A stretch of DNA of 64,000 bases from Conchocele bisecta (taxonomy: Eukaryota > Mollusca > Bivalvia > Lucinida > Thyasiridae), in NCBI GenBank assembly GCA_029237695.1, contig CM055272.1, forward strand, positions 9,598,042 to 9,662,041, given 5' to 3'. Positions 21,720 to 32,145 of the stretch are shown here, one piece after another; position 1 is the first letter of the stretch, and each line of letters begins with the position of its first letter. The position numbers and the translations under genes were made by a program. The notes under the pieces are model-generated. The model did not search any database, had not been told where the DNA came from, and saw only the letters and a list, made by a program, of their open reading frames with translations.

Positions 21720-21931
21720 GGTGACGTTTCGTCGCTTGAAGGAAAACTGAGGCTTGTAAGCATGAGGTGTACAAGCGTCTAGATGATAAAGATCAATCAT
21801 GATCACGTAGATGCTTTGATTTTGCCGGTTGGGACTAAAACGCGCACCAGAGAATATCCTAATGTTATGTTCCATATCAAGTGAGTATACATTCGTAAAA
21901 TTATATGTTGAAGACAAATCTCCAAATTTTA
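21720..21931 (-). repeat. Right inverted terminal repeat of DIRS element B
   Basis: Complement of the left repeat, plus ~50 bases of right-specific outer end (about 21882-21931) that are matched only by the internal complementary region. The region 21621-21931 therefore forms a large imperfect palindrome around the terminal repeat. Confidence 0.8.
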
Positions 21932-22409
21932 GAAGCATTTCACTATGGCTGTCGGTGGCCATTCTTGGGCGATCCCTATAAGCCGGTACCGGTACCTCTA
22001 ACGTTAACTGTAATGCGTGCCGAACGCGTTTATGGTTTGTGTAATTGATCAAATGGGATGGTCAAGTACCAAAGCTAATGGGCCCCCGCTAATGTAATTA
22101 TTACGCCGTTAGAAAGAATTACATATTACTGATTAAAACAAAATAAAAAAAATGTTGTGTGGGTGGCAGGTGGCCCTTAAGCGTCTTTGGCATTTAGTAT
22201 GTGACAGTTGAATCTGATTGTATCCCTTATGTGAGTATTACAATTATTCGTAATCCTCTTTTAGGGGAAGAGGCCAAGTGACTTTGGTGTGGTATGGACC
22301 TGGTTATTCTAATTTCAGGGCTGAATATATTTTTTCTCGATGTAAATATTCCATTCTGATTTTGGGATTTTCCCCCCAATGCAGCAGGTTAAAACGGGAT
22401 CGAACCTGT
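21932..22409. other. Unassigned sequence right of DIRS element B
   Basis: No gene, hairpin-headed element or recognisable repeat is visible between the DIRS terminus and the SINE-like tail. Confidence 0.4.
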
Positions 22410-22481
22410 TTGCCCGGCCTTACATGACCTTAGCTTTTGATAGGCCTTTAAACACCAATAAACAAACAAACAAACAAACTA
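22410..22481 (+). mobile_element. SINE-like 3' end with (AAAC)n tail
   Basis: GGCCTTTAAACACCAATAAA followed by ACAAACAAACAAAC is the kind of 3' end seen in many mollusc SINEs. Just upstream GGGATCGAACC is the exact complement of a tRNA-type B box (GGTTCGATCCC), but in the opposite direction and without a clear A box. I call only the tail with confidence; the 5' limit is uncertain. Confidence 0.5.
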
Positions 22482-22577
22482 ATTTGTTGTTGTTGTAGTT
22501 ATTGTTTCTCGCAGTTAAAACCCTCTGCTGACTTTTGGTCTCTGGGAAGATGAGTTGATCACACAAACTTCGTCAAT

Positions 22578-23350
22578 AGTGTTTCCCCTACATAGGAATA
22601 GGAGGGCGCGATGCCCTGCCCCCTTTTTAAGCGTTTTGGCTGCGCCCTCCTGCTCGTTTTTCCATAATTGTCTGCCCTTTTCTGGCTGAATCTTCAACTG
22701 CACACATTACCAGTCAAATCTTGTTTGTCCAATACACGTAACAGCCGATTTATGACAACGCATCGAAGAGCATGTGTGTATTAAATGTTTCAAACACGAC
22801 TTTACATTACAAAAATCGATAAATATAGTACAGTAACCATAAAAGATATATTTTCTATGTTTACACGAAGTGTCTTCGCTTCAGATAAACTGCAGAAAGC
22901 ACAAAACTTAGCCAAGCTATGGAGGCGAGACGTAACCTAATTTCGCCTGCACCCAATAGCCGACATATTTCTTCTTCTTCTTTAGAGTATCAGCACTCTT
23001 TCTTTAATGAAGATTATGTGCTGGCGCCGTATTTACATATTTGTTAGGTTTGGTGATAAACATATATGATCTAAGCATTTATTAGAAAATTCTCGAGGGA
23101 TAAAAGACAAATATATATATTTTTTTTTTTTTTCTTCAATTTATTTTCTGTTTCTGCATGGCCCGAGATTGATAGTTTTGCTCAATTAGGGCCTCGACCT
23201 ATGGAACGGGTAGACCTATGGCTATAGCAATATCCGGTACTAATATATAAACCAAATATTCGAACGTACCAATATTTAGATATCCTTTTTTCTTAGTAGC
23301 CTTTTTTTTCAACGTGCACCCTGCCCATTTTTCAGTCTGGGGGAAACACT
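22578..23350. mobile_element. TIR element with AGTGTTTCCCC ends (hAT-like?)
   Basis: Left end AGTGTTTCCCC (22578-22588) and right end GGGGAAACACT (23340-23350) are exact complements ~770 bp apart. Subterminal GCCCTGCCC-type strings occur near both ends. The interior is AT-rich with no transposase. I could not find a clear target duplication, so the superfamily is open; this kind of end is common in hAT elements. Confidence 0.6.
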
Positions 23351-23509
23351 ACAAACTCTATACAATAAACCTAATTGTATGCAAGAATTTTGTATAGAAA
23401 AACTGGCTAAGTTGAAAAGAATGTATTTTTGTGAAAATTGATTTGTCAAAATTCATCGACGATAGAAAATTGTTTGTCGACGATCACGTCGAAGATATTT
23501 CAATACAGT

Positions 23510-23830
23510 TCCTTGAAAGGATCATTCTTCAGTTACCAACTTCAAATTGCTATATCTCATGAACCACTTGGCGGACGTTGGTCAAATGTTACAGATATGA
23601 TTCTTTGCTGAAGCCTTTTTCAAATTTAATAAAAATTGCGGCGCCCACAATTGAAATGGCCGCCATCCCATCCCAAAAATGGTTCAAATTCTTAACCATT
23701 TTCTCATGAACTGACAAGCCAAAACTTTACAGAATTGATCGATCACTGATGCTCTTTCAGTTTTGTTAATATTGTGATCCATGGTTCATGTAAAGGTCAT
23801 TATTTTATTACCAACTTCAAATTGCTTCTG
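23510..23830 (+). repeat. Diverged G430-like fragment
   Basis: TTACCAACTTCAAATTGCT occurs twice (~300 bp apart), and CTCATGAAC, AAATGGCCGCCATC and GAATGATC-like strings recall G430 units. Too diverged for exact limits. 23831-24280 shows nothing further. Confidence 0.4.
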
Positions 23831-24439
23831 TTGGGAGCAATGTGAAGGGTAAAATTTACGATGGGATTCATCCTTTACGGTTCCATATTTTGCACCTGGC
23901 CTGGCCTGGCCCTCCGGCATTCATAAAGTGTATCTGAGAGTTGGATCAAGTTGTGCCCCTTAATATGGTATGGGCTAAGCGATCTGGTGTGCACACCAGA
24001 TTAAGATTGTTATAAAGGCTGCCAATGGGGGCATCATAAGTGTGGGGCAGGCACACATTCCTACTTTTTTTTCTGGCTGTAGTTTCAATTCTTTCAGTAC
24101 TTTGATTATGACTAGTGGCACTCTTGTTTGCTTATCCCTTTCATCATTTTCTGCACATATCTGAGCCCTAGTGCCTTTAAACTCCATGAACATACACTAT
24201 AAAATAATTCTTAAAGGCATTGGGTCTCAGATACGCAAAAGCTAGTTTTGTGCAATCAGCCTTTCAACTGCAATGAACGCTTAAAGAATGTCAAATAATA
24301 CACTTCAGAGAACTGATGAGCGGTATTGCTATATTTGATGAGAACGGGAATCGGCTAGGAGAATCCAAGATGGCTGCCAGATCGGCGATCATGCAGGTCG
24401 TGTTCTCACGTATCATGATGGCCAGTCCTGCAATGTGTA

Positions 24440-24775
24440 AGTTGTCATACATGCATTCCTCAGATGACCCTCTATTATCCACGATCCACTGCATACATTC
24501 ATCCATCTGATGATCCTCTATTATGCTGTAGCAAATCCACAACCTACCACCAACTCTTTACCCCAAGGTCAAGGTCACACACTTGGTGCGTTCATAAACT
24601 TAACGTTGGGGTAAATTTCTTATACAGGGAACACCTTGATATTTCATACATGCATTCCTCAGGTGACCCTCTATCATGCTGCAGCAAATCCATGACCCAC
24701 CGCCCACCCCTTACCCCAAGGTCAAGGTCACAAACATATTGCATTCATAAACTTAACGTTGGGGTCAGGGTTCCC
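24440..24775 (+). repeat. Fragment of the 1955-2437 P167 subtype
   Basis: CATGCATTCCTCAGATGACC, GCTGTAGCAAATCC, CCCCAAGGTCAAGGTCAC and CATAAACTTAACGTTGGGGT occur about twice, with the same order and ~160 bp spacing as at 2040-2430. Confidence 0.7.
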
Positions 24776-24786
24776 GCTGTGCCTTG

Positions 24787-25480
24787 AAAATCTGGAATTA
24801 GTCTACTAGCCATCCCTATATGTTCTATAGTGAACCGGGAAATGTTGAGTACTATAAGGTTTTATGCTTGAAATGTAATATATAGGTCCTCAGGACTCAG
24901 AAACTGCCGGATGCTAAGTTTCATATTTTTAGCATTTTTCATAATTAACCTAATTAGCATATTAATTAGGTCAAATAACCAAAGTAAGCCTATCTTTCTT
25001 AATAAGCCACATAGGGACTTAATTTTGGTGCCTATGCCCAATTTTTTTACCCCAAAAAATCGATCTAACACATTCCCAAGCACATATATTAATTCCAACC
25101 TACTGAAATTCAAGATGGCCACCATTTATAATGAGGTAAATGGTAAAATCGTCATAACTCAGCTACATTTGCATATAGATCATTTTATTGACTTAACTTT
25201 GGTCTCTAGGCCCATGTTTCAGACCCAATTGAATCATTCTAACACAGTCCCAGGCTCATACAGCCATTTCAATCTAAAAAATTCAAGATGGCCGCCATGC
25301 ATAATGAGGTAACTGTTAAAGTCGCAATAAATATGCAACTACTACAATAGAAACGTTATATGTTTATGTACAGCAATGTTTTCTACCACAATGAATCGAT
25401 CTAACACAGTTGCAGGCTGATAAAACAATTGAATCTGCCTGAAATACAATATGGCCGCCACATATAATGAGGTACATAGT
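24787..25480 (+). mobile_element. N170 element (tandem units with AAGATGGCCGCC...ATAATGAGGTAA)
   Basis: CAAGATGGCC-ATAATGAGGTA blocks start at 25111, 25283 and 25447 (spacing 172 and 164). The 5' part up to ~25140 is present in inverted orientation at 40296-40716 plus 41653-41700, including CAGAAACTGCCGGATGCTAA and GTGAACCGGGAAATG. 24870-24889 is the uninterrupted site that in the other copy holds a MITE. No coding. Confidence 0.7.
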
Positions 25481-25623
25481 GCATTTAATAGTTGTGATAA
25501 CTTGGCAACCACTAAAGATAACACATTATGTTCATTTCAACAACCATGTGTTCCACCCAAAGGAATCAATCCTAGAACGTTCTGAAATAATTCCGAATTA
25601 AATATGCATGAACGGATCCGTGA

Positions 25624-25817
25624 GCGTCCAGTACCTCTGCTCGCCACTTTCAAGAATTGCATCCTGAACTCGTTGATACTTTCTCATGCTGTCGTTCACG
25701 GATGGTCTTCTTGAACAAACGACTCAACTTTGACATACTGAGGATGTTAGCTGTGCAAAAGGAGGACGAAATACATCCACGTATTTATGCAGTGCTTCCA
25801 AAAAATTTGGATTTCAA
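25624..25817 (+). CDS. Possible internal or 5' exon of an unknown protein
   Basis: An open frame of ~64 codons after a stop at 25621-25623 reads, near its end, KRLNFDILRMLAVQKEDEI then HPRIYAVLPKNLDF, and meets a strong donor GTAAGTTTT at 25818. Composition (few low-complexity residues, mixed charge) looks more protein-like than nearby shadow frames, and I see no other copy in the window. The acceptor is unclear (TCCTAG at about 25575 or TTTCAAG at about 25653). I do not recognise the protein; it could also be a piece of a transposon gene. Confidence 0.25.
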
Positions 25818-25849
25818 GTAAGTTTTATATTAACAACAACAACAAAAAG

Positions 25850-26620
25850 TTTACATAACAACAACAAAAAGGTTTCTAGGAGCAACATTTCAAATAAATA
25901 TATGAATCTAGGTCCCACACCCTGTTAACTGGTGTATGATCTTGAGTCACACACCATTTCATAATCTCTGCAAACAGTAAGGCATCACTGTACTGGTACT
26001 AATTATTTGATATGATATGCATGGGTGGCGTGCATATGTGTAACATATGATATGTTTCATTGGTCGTATCTGTCATTCCAAATCTTGTCCCTAGCCACCC
26101 AAAGCAATTTCTTAACCCCTGGATCCTCCACACTATCCCAATCTTGCAACAAACATTCCAGTTTTCTCAGCTGATAGCTGATGTGCATCTGGGGGTGGGT
26201 TGGTCGAGTTTGTAACTAGCTCCATGGCATCGGGGCAATATCAACTGCAGAGCTGTCTCTGATCAAATAAAGTTTGCCACAGTAATCCCTGCAATGCTAG
26301 TTGCATCATTATGTAAATTCCATGACAAGCCGGTGTCAAACTTATTGCAGCAAACGGGGACTATACGCATTATTAAATAGTACAAAAAATGTATCGAGAC
26401 ATTCAATGAATATCGGTGACATTCCAGTTGACAGGTGACCTTATTCAATGTTAAATTATAACAAACTAGTAAACGAAATGAACACATAATTCCAATGGAA
26501 ATTATTAAATTAATAATACAGTTCATAGTAGATCTACATGGCTTTCAAATTTTCTTCCAAAGTTGAAATAAACTTGATCAAATCAAAAGGGTGATCAAAT
26601 CTGTTAAGCGTATAATATAA
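25850..26620. other. AT-rich sequence without recognised features
   Basis: An AACAACAACAAAAAG(G/T)TT doublet lies at 25830-25875. Otherwise I see no gene, RNA or repeat. Confidence 0.4.
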
Positions 26621-27943
26621 ATGCCTCCTTACACCAACTTTAAAGAAGTTTCTTGTTTTCAGATCATGTGTACTGGCGATGCAGTGCTTATTTGCTCCAT
26701 GTGTTGGAAAATGGACGGAATGGAAGCGATGTGGGCTTTCTGGAATACGAACGCTTATCCTCAGGAGTCAAGAATGTGGCGATGCCATACATGTGCGACT
26801 CGAGGATATAATTGCATCATATGGTGACAATGCATCAGTATCATGCCACAAATCGTGTTACAGTTCATACACATCTGTGTCCCGCAATGTGTTAGTTAGT
26901 AACAAGAGAACATCTAGTGATTTGCCACATGATGATGAACCTCCACAACGACTTAGTCGTTCGCAAGTGTCTGACTTTGTATTTAAAAGAGATTGTATAT
27001 TTTGTGGAAACGTGTGCTTCCATAAAGATCCCAAAAATCCCCCTAAGTGGGTGCCTATATGCCAATGTGAGACTGAAACAAGGCCTGGTCAACCAACTTT
27101 CAAACTGATGAACGACGAGATAATTGGTCCAGAACCGTTGAGGTTAGAGTCAACGGTGCTCAAACCGATCTACCAGCAGCAGATGCTCAGTATCATATTA
27201 CATGTTACAATAAATTCAGAAAGGTACCCATTGACTCAACCAAATATGAATCTTTTAAACCATGTGTTGATGAATCATTGAAGTCTGTAATCAACCATAT
27301 GAAAACTAACATTTCCGTTACGTGGATATTAGCTGAACTACATGATGTTTATACTCACAATTCCAGTCTCGTAACTAGAAAACAAATGATTGTACACTTG
27401 ACTGAGTACTTTGGTGATGAGATTGTCGTGTTGCATTTAGAAGGTTGTTCTTCCCTTGTTGGCTTTCGGAAGTTTGTTGGCAAGTCTCTGAAACTGTTCA
27501 AGCAGTCACTTGTTTCTGATGTTGATGATGATGTTGACCGCTTGATCAGAAGAGTCAAGGCAGAAGTCAGAAAAATTCCGTTGCCCCGGGATTACAACCT
27601 GAATAGCTTTAGGTATGAGAAAACTGTTGAAGAAACAAGTTCAACTCTGCTAAAATTTGTCTCTAGTTTTGTGTCTAATGGTGAGACGTATCGCTCACTC
27701 TTGCCCAGTGTCTCCATTAGCATGTCAGCAAATGTACTAATCCAACTAGTCTAGGTCTCGCAGTAAAACTGCACCATACTTTTTCATAGCAAATGCACTG
27801 TCTTGCACCAGCTACTGTGCATGCGAAGGAGGGGACGAGTGCTATAATGCATTGACACAATGAGACGATGATGAAGTAGACGTTGACGAAGGGGAAGAGG
27901 ATGCAGATAGCGATCGCGACCATGAATATGAAAGTGATGACTG
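26621..27943 (+). pseudogene. Cys/His-rich protein of unknown function, frameshifted and internally deleted
   Basis: A continuous protein-like signal crosses three frames. The N-terminal part has a CSMCWKM-type Cys pair, then SGIRTLILRSQECGD, HVRLEDIIASYGDN, SCHKSCYSSYTS and RDCIFCGNVCFHKDPK (several potential zinc ligands). A shift near 27110 leads to the RTVEVRVNGAQTDLPAADA and YHITCYNKF block, running without stop into 27278-27735 (VTWILAELHDVY, LEGCSSLVGFRKFVGKSLK). A shift near 27736 reads NPTSLGLAVKLHHTF before a stop. A Cys-rich piece (CTSYCACEGGDEC, 27805-27850) and an acidic tail (27870-27943) follow a probable deletion and a TGA. Such proteins are multi-copy in molluscs and cnidarians and probably tied to mobile elements; function unknown. 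Confidence 0.55.
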
Positions 27944-28500
27944 AGACAGATAGTGCCCACCTTTGATCCTGTTGATTCACCAATTTTTTTAAGGTACAAT
28001 TATAGATAAGTTCAGGGGCCCATTTCACTAAACCTCGTAAAATTTAAGAAGTTCGTAAAAATTGTGTTTTTGTTTGCATACATTTTGTCGACATACAAAA
28101 TTGCTACTGTAACAATAATACATTTTAAATTGACACCTACAACAGTCTTACACAGTCTTACTAAGTGCTGCAGGTGTATATAATAATAGTTACGTTGTAA
28201 CGGTTTCTTGAATGGTTTTGCAGGATGATGATGTAGGAGTCTCCTGGTAACGTGTTGCCATATATGTTAACATTCAGGTGTTTGTCTGCTCAATCATCGA
28301 TCTGGATACGACGATATACATAGCATTCTCATTCCTCTTGTCTCTCAGATAAGATATGTAACATTGATCACGTCTGTACATGACTTACTTGTTGGTCGGA
28401 CGTTAAACCTTTTCACTCTTTTTCTTATGGTGGTCAATGCTATGTATTTTGATGACTCTCCAGTCTTGTATAATGTTTCACAGTGCTTACTGGATTATTG
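27944..28500. other. Sequence between the pseudogene and the first C160 head
   Basis: GGGCCCATTTCACTAAACCT at about 28018 resembles GGACCCATTTCATTAAACTT at 53401, just upstream of another C160 head; both may be pieces of the same repeat. No gene is visible. Confidence 0.4.
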
Positions 28501-28676
28501 TATCCCCCGGACTTCGTCGGGGGATACTATGGATTTGACAACATGCCGCGTCCGCGTCCACCGCAGACACTTCTTGTCCGGAGCATAACTCTTAACACCC
28601 TTTGGAATATTTTCATGAAACTTCACACATGCATGGACAACGACCCGAAGGTGTGTCGCGCACAAGAATGACAATT
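28501..28676 (+). mobile_element. C160 element, 5' end only
   Basis: Head hairpin TATCCCCCGGAC-TTC-GTCGGGGGATA (28501-28527) followed by CTATGGATTTGACA, a CCGCGTCCGCGTCC tract and one unit (TTGTCCGGAGCATAACTC, TTTCATGAAACTTCACACAT, GGTGTGTCGCGCACAAGAAT). A G430 element takes over at 28683. Confidence 0.75.
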
Positions 28677-28682
28677 CTTTCC

Positions 28683-30295
28683 GTTGAGCGAAGCTCATGT
28701 GAGCTATTGTTACCGCAATGTGTCCGTCGTCGTCCGTCGTCGTCCGTCGTCGTCCGTGAACATTTTCAAACGTCTTCTCCTCGGTAACCATTGGGTCTAT
28801 AGTCACCAAACTTCATGGTCATGTTCCTTAGGTAGGGGGATTAGAAAATTGTTAAAATGACGTCATTACGTAATCCAAGATGGCCGCCGTCTAAAAATAG
28901 CACAAATTCTTAAAAAATCTTCTTCTCAAGAACCGCCAACCGGATTTCGACAAAACTTGTTAGGAATGATCGATGTACATTGCTCTTTCAAAGTTGTTAA
29001 AATGGTGACCCCGGGGTCAAAAATGGGCGTGGCCCGTGGGGTCAAATTTGGGTCAAATTTTATTTTTGACTGAATATGGTCATGTCATATATCAAATTGA
29101 AGGTATCAATGAGGCGATCACTCTGGTGCATTTTTTGTCGAAATAGGATTGTCATGTCATCCAAGATGGCCGCCGAAAGGTCAAAAGGTCATTCTTTTAT
29201 TAGAGATTTCAAAATTCTTCTTCACATGAACCGCTTGGCCCATGGTAACCAAACTTAAAAGTTATGGTCCATGGGTGAAGCCTTTTCAGATTTGTTAAAA
29301 TTGAGGTCATCGCTAATCCAAGATGGCTGCCGTCTAAAAATAGCATAAATTCTTAAAAAATCTTCTCATGAACCGCTAGCATGATTTCGACGAAACTTGG
29401 TAGGAATGATCGATGTACAATGCTCTTTCAAAGTTGTTAAAATGGTGACACGGGTGTCAAAAAGGGGCGTGGCCCGTGCGGTCCAATTTTATTTTTGACC
29501 GAATATGGTCATGTTATATATCAAATCGAAGGTATCAATGAGGCGATCACTCTGGTACATTTTTTGTCGAAATCGGATTGTTATGTCATCCAAGATGGCC
29601 GCCGAAATGTCAAAAGGTCGTTCTTTTATTAGAGATTTCAAAATTCTTCTTCACATGAACCGCTTGGCCCATGGTAGCCAAACTTAAAAGTTATGGTCCA
29701 TGGGTGAACCCTTTTCAGATTTGTTAAAATGGAGGTCATCACTAATCCAAGATGGCCGCCGTCTAAAAATTCTTAAAAAAATCTTCTTCTCATGAACCGC
29801 TGGCCGGATTTCGACTAAACTTGGTAGGAATGATCGATTTACAATGCTCTTTCAAAGTTGTGAAAATGGTGACCGCGGGGTCAAAAATGGGCATGGCCCG
29901 TGGGGTCAAATTGGGGTCAAATTTTATTTTTGACCGAATATGTTCATGCCATATATCAAATTGAAGGTATCGATGAGGCGATTGCTCTGGTGCAATATCT
30001 GTCGGAATCGGATGATTATGTCATCCATGATGGCCACCAAAAGGTCCATTTATTCAAGATTTTGAATGTCTTTTTCTCAGGAACCACATGGCCGATGCTG
30101 GCCAAACTTCATAGGAAGTTAAGATCCTTGGGTGAAGCATTTTCAGATTTGGTAAAATGACAGTCATCGCTTAATCCAAGATGACCGCCATCTAAAAATA
30201 GCACAATTATTTTAAAACACATGAACTCAATGTCACATTCTCTGGTGTTCATGGAGTCAGGTGAGCGAATTAGGGCCATGATGGCCCTCTTGTTT
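28683..30295 (+). mobile_element. G430 element with three to four ~430 bp units
   Basis: Starts with AGCTCATGTGAGCTATTGTT and a GTCGTCC microsatellite (28720-28757), followed by tandem units. The GTGACC(C)CGGGGTCA block is at 29004, 29445 and 29869 (spacing 441 and 424). Each unit holds two CCAAGATGGCCGCC motifs ~200 bp apart. The 3' end is GGGCCATGATGGCCC plus TCTTGTTT (30273-30295). Open frames inside (29076-29258, 29505-29687, 29900-30160) are repeat-borne and not genes. Confidence 0.8.
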
Positions 30296-30620
30296 AGTTA
30301 TCTCCCTTTTTTGTTTCGCACACTGATTTCGTGTCCGGAGCATAACTCGACGACCCTTTGGAATATTTTCATGAAACTTCACACATGCATAGACCACGAC
30401 CCGAAGGTGTGTCACGCACAAGAATAACAACTCTTGCATAGCTAATTTTTTAGTTATCTCCATTTTTTGTTTCGCACACTGATTGAGCATTAACTCGACC
30501 ACCCTTTGAAATATTTTCATGAAACTTCACACATGCATAGACCACGACACGAAGGTATGTCATGTCGCGCACAAGAATGACAACTCTTGCAGATCTAATT
30601 TTTTACTTATCTCCCTTTTT
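30296..30620 (+). repeat. Two C160 units without head
   Basis: TTTAGTTATCTCCCTTTTTT, TTTCGTGTCCGGAGCATAAC and the ATGAAACTTCACACATGCATA block occur twice, ~150 bp apart, between the G430 end and the T170 array. Confidence 0.75.
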
Positions 30621-30689
30621 AGCTTGACTATTCGAAGAATAAGTAGAGCTTATGTTGTCACCCACCCCTCCCCCCCCAACCCCCCCGGC

Positions 30690-32056
30690 GTCGGCATCGG
30701 CGTCACCGTCACGTCTTGGTTAAGGTTTTTAGTCAAGCTTGTATATGGAATACTACTGGCCCTACACCCACCATACTTGGACAACTTCATCTCCTAGTGA
30801 TGTACATCAATAACCCCTGATCTGTATTTGAACTTGACCTACATTTCCTCTTGAATTACTTAGTTAATTCCCCTTGGTTAAGGTTTTTAGTCAACCTTGG
30901 TTAAGGTTTTTAGTCAAGCTTGTACAAGGAATACTATTGTGCATACACACACCATACTTGGACAACCTTTTCTCATAGGGATGTACATCAATAACCCTGG
31001 TCTATATTTGACCTTGACCTACATTTCCTCTTCAATTACTTAGTTAATTCTCCTTGGTTAAGGTTTTTAGTCAAGCTTGTATATGGAATACTCCTGGCCC
31101 TACACCCACCATACTTGGACAACTTCATCTCCTAGTGATGTACATCAACAACCCCTGACCTATATTTGACCTTGACCTACATTTAACCTTGAATTACATA
31201 GTTAATTCCCCTTGGTTAAGGTTTTTAGTCAACCTTGGTTAAGGTTTTTAGTCAAGCTTGTACATGGAATACTAGTGTGCATACAGACACCATACTTGGC
31301 AACCTTTTCTCATAGGGATGTACATCAATAACCCCTGATCTATATTTGACATTGACCTACATTTCCTCTTCAATTACTTAGTTAATTCCCCTTGTTTAAG
31401 GTTTTTAGTCTAGCTTGTATATGGAATATTCCTGGCCCTACACCCACCATACTTGGACAACTTCATCTCCTAGTCATGTACATCAACAACCACTGACCTA
31501 TATGTGACCTTGACCTACATTTAACTTTTAATTACTTACTTAATTCCCCTTGGTTAACGTTTTTAGTAACCTCTCTACAACAGCCACCCATGGGAAGAGG
31601 CAAAATTGGCTGTTATAGAGAGGTGGCTGTTGTAGGGAGGTTAATGCTGAATACAATTTTATCGTCTGATGTTTATTTATTTTCTTCAATAATTCTCAAT
31701 AAAAACATGTTTTGACAGCATTTTAGAATCATTCCAATGGAAATGATTCTAAAATGCTGTCAAAATATGTTTTATTGAGAAAGAATGCAAAACCAACATC
31801 GAACGACAATGTTCATGCTCAGCAGTGTAAGGGTTAGATATAGAGGAAATCATCCATTTGGGATATAAAATAGCGGCTGTTACAGAGAGGTGGCTGTTGT
31901 AGGGAGGTGGCCGTTCGGGGAGGTTCCACTGTATATGGAATATTCCTGGGCCTACAGCAACCATACTTGGAAAACTTCATCTCCTAGTGATGTACATCAA
32001 TAACCCCTAACCTATATCTGACATTGACCTACATTTAACCTTGAATTACTTACTTA
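30690..32056 (+). mobile_element. T170 element (alternating 181/157 bp units) with foldback insertion
   Basis: After a C-rich tract and GGCGTCGGCATCGGCGTCAC come units with GGTTAAGGTTTTTAGTC, CACCATACTTGGACAACTTC, GTGATGTACATCAATAACCC and TTGACCTTGACCTACATTT. AGTC(A/T)AGC starts are 30731, 30912, 31069, 31250 and 31407: spacing alternates 181, 157, 181, 157, so the true unit is a 338 bp dimer in which one half carries a 24 bp duplication of GTTAAGGTTTTTAGTCAACC-type sequence. TTGACCTTGA is the complement of TCAAGGTCAA. A foldback element interrupts 31567-31931. Confidence 0.75.
31567..31931. mobile_element. Foldback MITE with nested palindromes inside the T170 array
   Basis: Left CCTCTCTACAACAGCCACC and right GGTGGCTGTTGTAGGGAGG are complements; the right end continues to GAGGTTCCACTG then TA. 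The middle is a near-perfect palindrome (31696-31733 against 31742-31778, TGTTTTGACAGCATTTTAGA and complement). CAGTGGAACCTC-type ends with TA flanks are typical of pogo/Tigger-like elements. The left terminus is truncated. Confidence 0.7.
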
Positions 32057-32060
32057 ATTG

Positions 32061-32105
32061 TATCCCCCGGACTCCGTCGGGGGATACTATGGATTTGACA
32101 GCGCG

Positions 32106-32145
<40 letters not shown>

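Larger units (their letters stand above)
16081..21931 (+). mobile_element. DIRS1-like YR retrotransposon B with ITRs and internal complementary region
   Basis: Ends are defined by inverted terminal repeats (16087-16250 and 21720-21890) and by an internal complementary region at 21582-21680 that is the complement of the right outer end joined to the left outer end. This is the DIRS1 hallmark, used to form the circular intermediate. Gene order is Gag, RT, RNase H, YR, all on plus. Total length is ~5.85 kb, of which ~0.98 kb is a later LINE insertion, leaving ~4.87 kb. No target duplication is expected or seen. All genes are broken. Its sequence differs enough from retrotransposon A to be a separate lineage. 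Confidence 0.85.

Noticed and set aside
22400..22460. Possible tRNA gene from the B-box-like GGTTCGATCCC on the minus strand
   Set aside because: No A box at the right distance, no cloverleaf could be drawn, and a (AAAC)n tail follows on the plus strand, so a SINE relic is more likely.
27717..28028. Minus-strand frame with hydrophobic stretches
   Set aside because: It is the reverse of the acidic and Cys-rich tail of the pseudogene at 26621-27943; the membrane-like look comes from the complement of Asp/Glu codons.
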